A DNA stretch of 46,502 nucleotides from the NCBI GenBank assembly GCA_902812875.1, contig CADDZV010000009.1, positions 1 through 46,502 of the forward strand, read 5' to 3'. Under the pieces are notes generated by a model. That model saw only the letters and a list, made by a program, of their open reading frames with translations, did not search any database and was not told where the DNA came from. Shown here in pieces: positions 43,357 to 46,502 of the stretch. A program made the translations under genes and the position numbers. This stretch comes from Clostridiales bacterium (GTDB taxonomy: Bacteria > Bacillota > Sulfobacillia > CADDZV01). The first letter of the stretch is position 1; the number at the start of each line of letters is the position of its first letter.

Positions 43357-43362
43357 ATTGTA
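43357..43362 (-). promoter_or_regulatory. ftsH promoter with extended -10, TGATACAAT
   Basis: On the minus strand TACAAT is preceded by TG plus one base, the extended -10 form. The best -35 at 17 bases is only TCGAGG. It gives a leader of about 40 bases before ftsH. The rest of the 174-base gap shows nothing firm apart from a TATAAT-like string at 43471-43476 without a -35. Confidence 0.5.
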
Positions 43363-43483
43363 TCATGAAGCCGGTACGTCCTCGACCCAGACATTGCCAG
43401 TCCTGGTCGCTGGCACTAACAGATATCTTGCCGGTCCGCGTTGATTCTCGCGCTAAAAGCTACGCCGCTCATTATATCGTTTC

Positions 43484-44968
43484 CTACACGCCCGGCGCCG
43501 CTTCCGCCCAGATGACCATGATGCGCCTTGTGCCTTCTGTCACCTTATATGCATCGTCGGGACGAAAACCCACGACACCCAAGATCGCCCCGGAAGAAAC
43601 CACCACCGGGATCAGGCTCCGCTCAGACGCTGGCACGCCCGCAGCGATGAAGAAATCCTTCAGTTTTTTTGCACCCGGCGCGCCGAGGGGCCGGAAGCGA
43701 TCGCCCGGTTTCCGGGAACGAATCGACACGGGCCCTGGGACACGATCAGCGTCCAGCACGAGCACCGGCCCAGCGTAAGCCCGGGCGAGCTGACGGGGAT
43801 CTCCCCCCGCCCACGGTCTTTCTTCCACGTGGAACACCTTGCCCCACTCCGGCGCCGCGGTCACCCCCGGCACCACCAGTGACACCTCTGGCAGCGCTGC
43901 GACTCCCGTGCCCTGCCGCCACAACCGGATTTCGGCTTTGTCGCGTTCCGCCAGGATCGCCCCGGTCAGGCTCAGGCGCTTCGCTTGTTGGCCTTGCAAG
44001 AGCTCCTCCAGTCGGCTGACCGCCGCGAACCCAAATGCCACGCCCAGCTCGCGGCCGGCATGCCGCCACAGCCGGCGACGAATGGCCTGCGGCACCGTTA
44101 ACATCGCTGCCACCGGGAATATTATCGCTTTGCGGCCGTTCGATACCTGAACGATGTGTAAGTCGCAAAGTTTTTGCCAGGTTTCGCCAGTTTCGTTTTC
44201 CAGCCAGGCGTTTTCGACCCGCGCCTGCTCGGCCAGGTTGCCCAGCAGTACGCGGATACGCGGGTTCAGCTCTTTTTCGAGAAACGGCAACACCCGGTGC
44301 CGGATACGATTTCTGAGAAAACGTTCGTCCCGGTTGGAGAGATCTTCCCGCCACTGCAAGCCCTGCTCGTCCAGGTAAACCAGGATCTCGCGGCGAGATA
44401 CAAATAGTAGCGGCCGGATTACCCAAACGCTGCTTGCATCCGGCCCGCCGGTGCCGTCTGCGCCAGCACGTGCGCCTGGCCAGGGACGGTCACCGACCAG
44501 CTCCGCCACCGGTGCCATGCCGCCCAGGCCCTGCAAGCCGGTGCCCCGCGCGAGCCGCATCAACACCGTCTCCGCCTGGTCGTCGCTCGTATGGGCCAAG
44601 GCCACCGCACTGGCAGCAGCTTTTTTCGCTACCTCCCGCAGAAACCGGTGCCGGGCCGCCCGCAGCACTGCCTCCAGCGAGGCACCGCGGGCACGGTGCG
44701 AAGCCCGTCCCCCGTGAAAAGGTAGGCCCCAGCTGGCACACAGCGACTGCACAAATGCCAAGTCAGCGTCCGCGTCCTCGCCCCTGATGCCATGATGGAA
44801 GTGGGCAACCTGCAGCCGAAAACCGAGCTCGTCCTGCAGCTGCCACAGAATGTGCATCATGGCCACGGAGTCGGGACCGCCAGAGACACCAGCCACCACC
44901 ACCGCCCCGGGGCGGATCATGTCATAGGCACGTATGGTGTCTTTTACCCGACCGACCAGATCCGACAC
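43484..44968 (-). CDS. tilS: tRNA(Ile)-lysidine synthase
   Basis: Converts cytidine-34 of the CAU-anticodon isoleucine tRNA to lysidine, using ATP and lysine. The 494-residue protein has the N-type ATP pyrophosphatase loop VAGVSGGPDSVAMMHIL (residue about 26), HFHHGIRGEDADADLAFV, AHTSDDQAETVLMRLARGTG, and the C-terminal tRNA-binding domain with IRSRKPGDRFRPLGAPGAKK. The GTG start has GGAGGAGG upstream. It has its own promoter just after a terminator. Confidence 0.95.
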   Translation of the reverse strand: MSDLVGRVKDTIRAYDMIRPGAVVVAGVSGGPDSVAMMHILWQLQDELGFRLQVAHFHHGIRGEDADADLAFVQSLCASWGLPFHGGRASHRARGASLEAVLRAARHRFLREVAKKAAASAVALAHTSDDQAETVLMRLARGTGLQGLGGMAPVAELVGDRPWPGARAGADGTGGPDASSVWVIRPLLFVSRREILVYLDEQGLQWREDLSNRDERFLRNRIRHRVLPFLEKELNPRIRVLLGNLAEQARVENAWLENETGETWQKLCDLHIVQVSNGRKAIIFPVAAMLTVPQAIRRRLWRHAGRELGVAFGFAAVSRLEELLQGQQAKRLSLTGAILAERDKAEIRLWRQGTGVAALPEVSLVVPGVTAAPEWGKVFHVEERPWAGGDPRQLARAYAGPVLVLDADRVPGPVSIRSRKPGDRFRPLGAPGAKKLKDFFIAAGVPASERSLIPVVVSSGAILGVVGFRPDDAYKVTEGTRRIMVIWAEAAPGV

Positions 44969-45007
44969 CGGACGGCCTCCTCCTCTAGAGACGATTCCGG
45001 CCAGCCC

Positions 45008-45035
45008 ATTATAACTTTATCCCAGGTGCTGACAG
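45008..45035 (-). promoter_or_regulatory. tilS promoter, CTGTCA-N16-TATAAT
   Basis: On the minus strand a perfect TATAAT (45008-45013) lies 16 bases after CTGTCA (45030-45035). The -35 touches the T-tract of the upstream terminator. The predicted start is about 35 bases before the tilS GTG. Confidence 0.6.
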
Positions 45036-45070
45036 AAAAAAGGGGGAGCATGACGTCGATCATGCTCCCC
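45036..45070 (-). terminator. Intrinsic terminator after spoIIE
   Basis: On the minus strand GGGGAGCATGA (45060-45070) pairs perfectly with TCATGCTCCCC (45043-45053) over a 6-base loop, followed by a T-rich tract (45036-45041). It is a textbook Rho-independent terminator. Confidence 0.9.
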
Positions 45071-45129
45071 AAAAGGGGTTAGGGGAGGTCACTGCCGGAG
45101 CCCGGAAATAGACCCCGGCAAGGGTCACG

Positions 45130-46502
45130 TCACTTTTCAGCCGCCTTTTCCACCCGCCCGACGAGCACGGTAATGTCGTCCCTGCCGCCATTGCGCTCCC
45201 GGCCGATGGCCACCAAAAGCTCTGCCAGCGCCTGCGGATCTTGGCCGGCCGCCCGGGAAAGAATGGTCTTGACCCAAGCGTCCTTCTGTTCGTCGCCGTT
45301 CCACAAGCCGTCGGACGCCATGACGAGCACGTCCCCGGGGGAGATCCGCAGCGTCTTTACCGAAGCTTCCAGGTTCGACACCACCCCGAGGGGCAGCCCG
45401 GCACCAGCCATCAACTCCACCTTCCCGTCCCGCACAAGATAGGTGGGAGGAGCAGCAATTTTCGCACATTCCGCAAGGCCTGTGTACGTGTCGATCAGGA
45501 TCAAGTCGAGAGTGGCAAACGTGTCGCCCCCGGCTTCACCAAGGATGAGAAGGTTGTTGACAGCCTGCAGGCTCGCCTTGACATCCAACCCGGCCGCCAA
45601 AAGCCGCTGTGCAAGAGTAACGGCTGCCCTGCTTTCCCTGGCGGCCGCCGGGCCGATACCCATGCCGTCGCTGACCACTATCAGGGCCCTTCCTGGATCC
45701 AACTCGCCACAAACAAAGCTGTCCCCGGGAGTATGGCCGTCTGCTGCCACCTGGCAGGCACCGTACTGCAGCTGCCATCGCGGCGCCGGACTGAACGCAA
45801 ATTCACAGTCGCGATTGACGCCAGGTAGCGTACACCGCCGCGAGGTCAACTGAAGCCCGACGCCGATCCTGGCCTCCAACGCTGGCAATACCACCCGCCG
45901 GCAAAGGGCGTAATCCTTACACCCGCGGCCGCGCACCTGCACCACCCACGAAGGCCGGCTGTTGCCATCTAGGCTCACGTCCCCAGGTGCGATGCCGAAA
46001 TCGGCCAGGACGGCACGCGACTGGTCCAGGACTTTTTTCTTGAGCTCCTTGTGCCTTTGCACCGAGCCCTGCATGCTTTCAAGCACCGCCGCCAGACCTT
46101 TCATCTGGCCGAGCACCATCCGCCGCGTGGCGAACGCCGTACTCGCAAGGGCATGCCCGTCGTCCTTGAAAAAGGTTTCCTCGAAGGCGGCGGCCAGCTC
46201 CGAAAACGTGTGCCCGAAGTCACCGAGGCGAAGAGTGGCTCTATCCCAAACGCCGGTGTCCTCTCGGGAGGGCTGCGCCCCGTCGCGGGAGCCGCCCGAC
46301 CGGCGTCTGGCTCCCCAGTGCCACATGGCCACGCCGAGGTAACCCGCCGCTCCCGCCGTCACGGCGTCGAGCGGGAACTCGCCGGCTGAAAAAGTGAAAA
46401 GCACCACGATCTCAGCCAGCACGTAACCAAAACCGCCCGACCACCAGCCGAGCTCCTGCAAAAAGCCCGCCGCCACTCCCGCCGCCGCCTGTGCGATCGC
46501 CC
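45130..46502 (-). CDS. spoIIE: Stage II sporulation protein E, C-terminal part (runs off the right edge)
   Basis: Serine phosphatase that dephosphorylates SpoIIAA to activate sigma-F in the forespore. The visible 457 codons are open to the window edge, so the start and most of the membrane domain lie outside. Seen here are the last hydrophobic segments (YVLAEIVVLFTFSAGEFPLD, VTAGAAGYLGVAMWHW), the central coiled region, and the PP2C-type phosphatase domain with LIVVSDGMGIGPAAARESRA, VMASDGLWNGDE and GGRDDITVLVGRV, whose aspartates bind metal. Presence of this gene marks the host as a spore former or descendant of one. Confidence 0.93.
   Translation of the reverse strand, partial: AIAQAAAGVAAGFLQELGWWSGGFGYVLAEIVVLFTFSAGEFPLDAVTAGAAGYLGVAMWHWGARRRSGGSRDGAQPSREDTGVWDRATLRLGDFGHTFSELAAAFEETFFKDDGHALASTAFATRRMVLGQMKGLAAVLESMQGSVQRHKELKKKVLDQSRAVLADFGIAPGDVSLDGNSRPSWVVQVRGRGCKDYALCRRVVLPALEARIGVGLQLTSRRCTLPGVNRDCEFAFSPAPRWQLQYGACQVAADGHTPGDSFVCGELDPGRALIVVSDGMGIGPAAARESRAAVTLAQRLLAAGLDVKASLQAVNNLLILGEAGGDTFATLDLILIDTYTGLAECAKIAAPPTYLVRDGKVELMAGAGLPLGVVSNLEASVKTLRISPGDVLVMASDGLWNGDEQKDAWVKTILSRAAGQDPQALAELLVAIGRERNGGRDDITVLVGRVEKAAEK

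Noticed and set aside
1-46502. tRNA genes, CRISPR arrays, insertion sequences, prophage genes
   Set aside because: Looked for and not seen: no tRNA-like clover leaf ends, no regularly spaced repeats, no transposase or integrase motifs.

Overview
The window looks like the chromosome of a high-GC, spore-forming Firmicute with an S-layer and respiratory multiheme cytochromes. The evidence is the carboxy-terminal part of the sporulation phosphatase SpoIIE, an SLH (S-layer homology) domain fused to a nonaheme cytochrome, DnaD-type primosome proteins, GGAGG-type ribosome binding sites with many GTG and TTG starts, and housekeeping order typical of Bacilli and Clostridia (spoIIE-tilS-ftsH ... coaX ... 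dusB-greA-lysS-rrn). I cannot name the species. No tRNA gene, rRNA body, CRISPR array, transposase or prophage block was found.

Layout from left to right. 1-340: tandem sigma-A promoters and leader, pointing left, probably for an rRNA operon whose 16S gene lies off the edge. 340-2634: greA-lysS operon with its own promoter and an intrinsic terminator immediately after the start point. 2667-7550: two dehydrogenase-like proteins with an HTH regulator, then dusB and an MFS transporter. 7635-12943: a UPF0173 hydrolase, a bifunctional-nuclease-domain protein, an unknown small protein, coaX with a probable pantothenate ECF S component, and oligoendopeptidase F. 12940-22801: a leftward cytochrome locus holding a 19-heme membrane-anchored cytochrome, a b-type cytochrome, CcmF, a CcmI-like zinc-ribbon protein, two small Com-like zinc-ribbon proteins, an SLH-fused nonaheme cytochrome, a CRP/FNR-type palindrome and a terminator/antiterminator switch. 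23133-33210: a histidine-to-one-carbon module (hutH, hutI, ftcD, fchA, fhs) with birA, a TPR protein, a P1 peptidase and a beta-propeller protein. 33287-35256: a coiled-coil protein and a second MFS transporter. 35504-37213: the main rightward block, an ECF sigma factor followed by three small proteins, two of which share a sequence motif. 37231-46502: a small protein, a DnaB-type helicase, a DnaD-like protein, cca, ftsH, tilS and partial spoIIE.

How the genes fit together. The cytochrome locus reads as an electron route from membrane quinol (cytochrome b) through the anchored 19-heme protein to the cell surface (SLH nonaheme protein), with heme attachment by CcmF. The hut/C1 genes would turn histidine into glutamate plus a one-carbon unit on tetrahydrofolate, and Fhs could recover ATP from formyl-THF; urocanase (hutU) is not in the window. 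The strongest candidates for something little described are the cytochrome locus with its paired Com-like proteins and RNA switch, and the ECF sigma cluster with two adjacent proteins sharing a YR-x3-V-x2-GVP motif. All functions are inferred from sequence alone.
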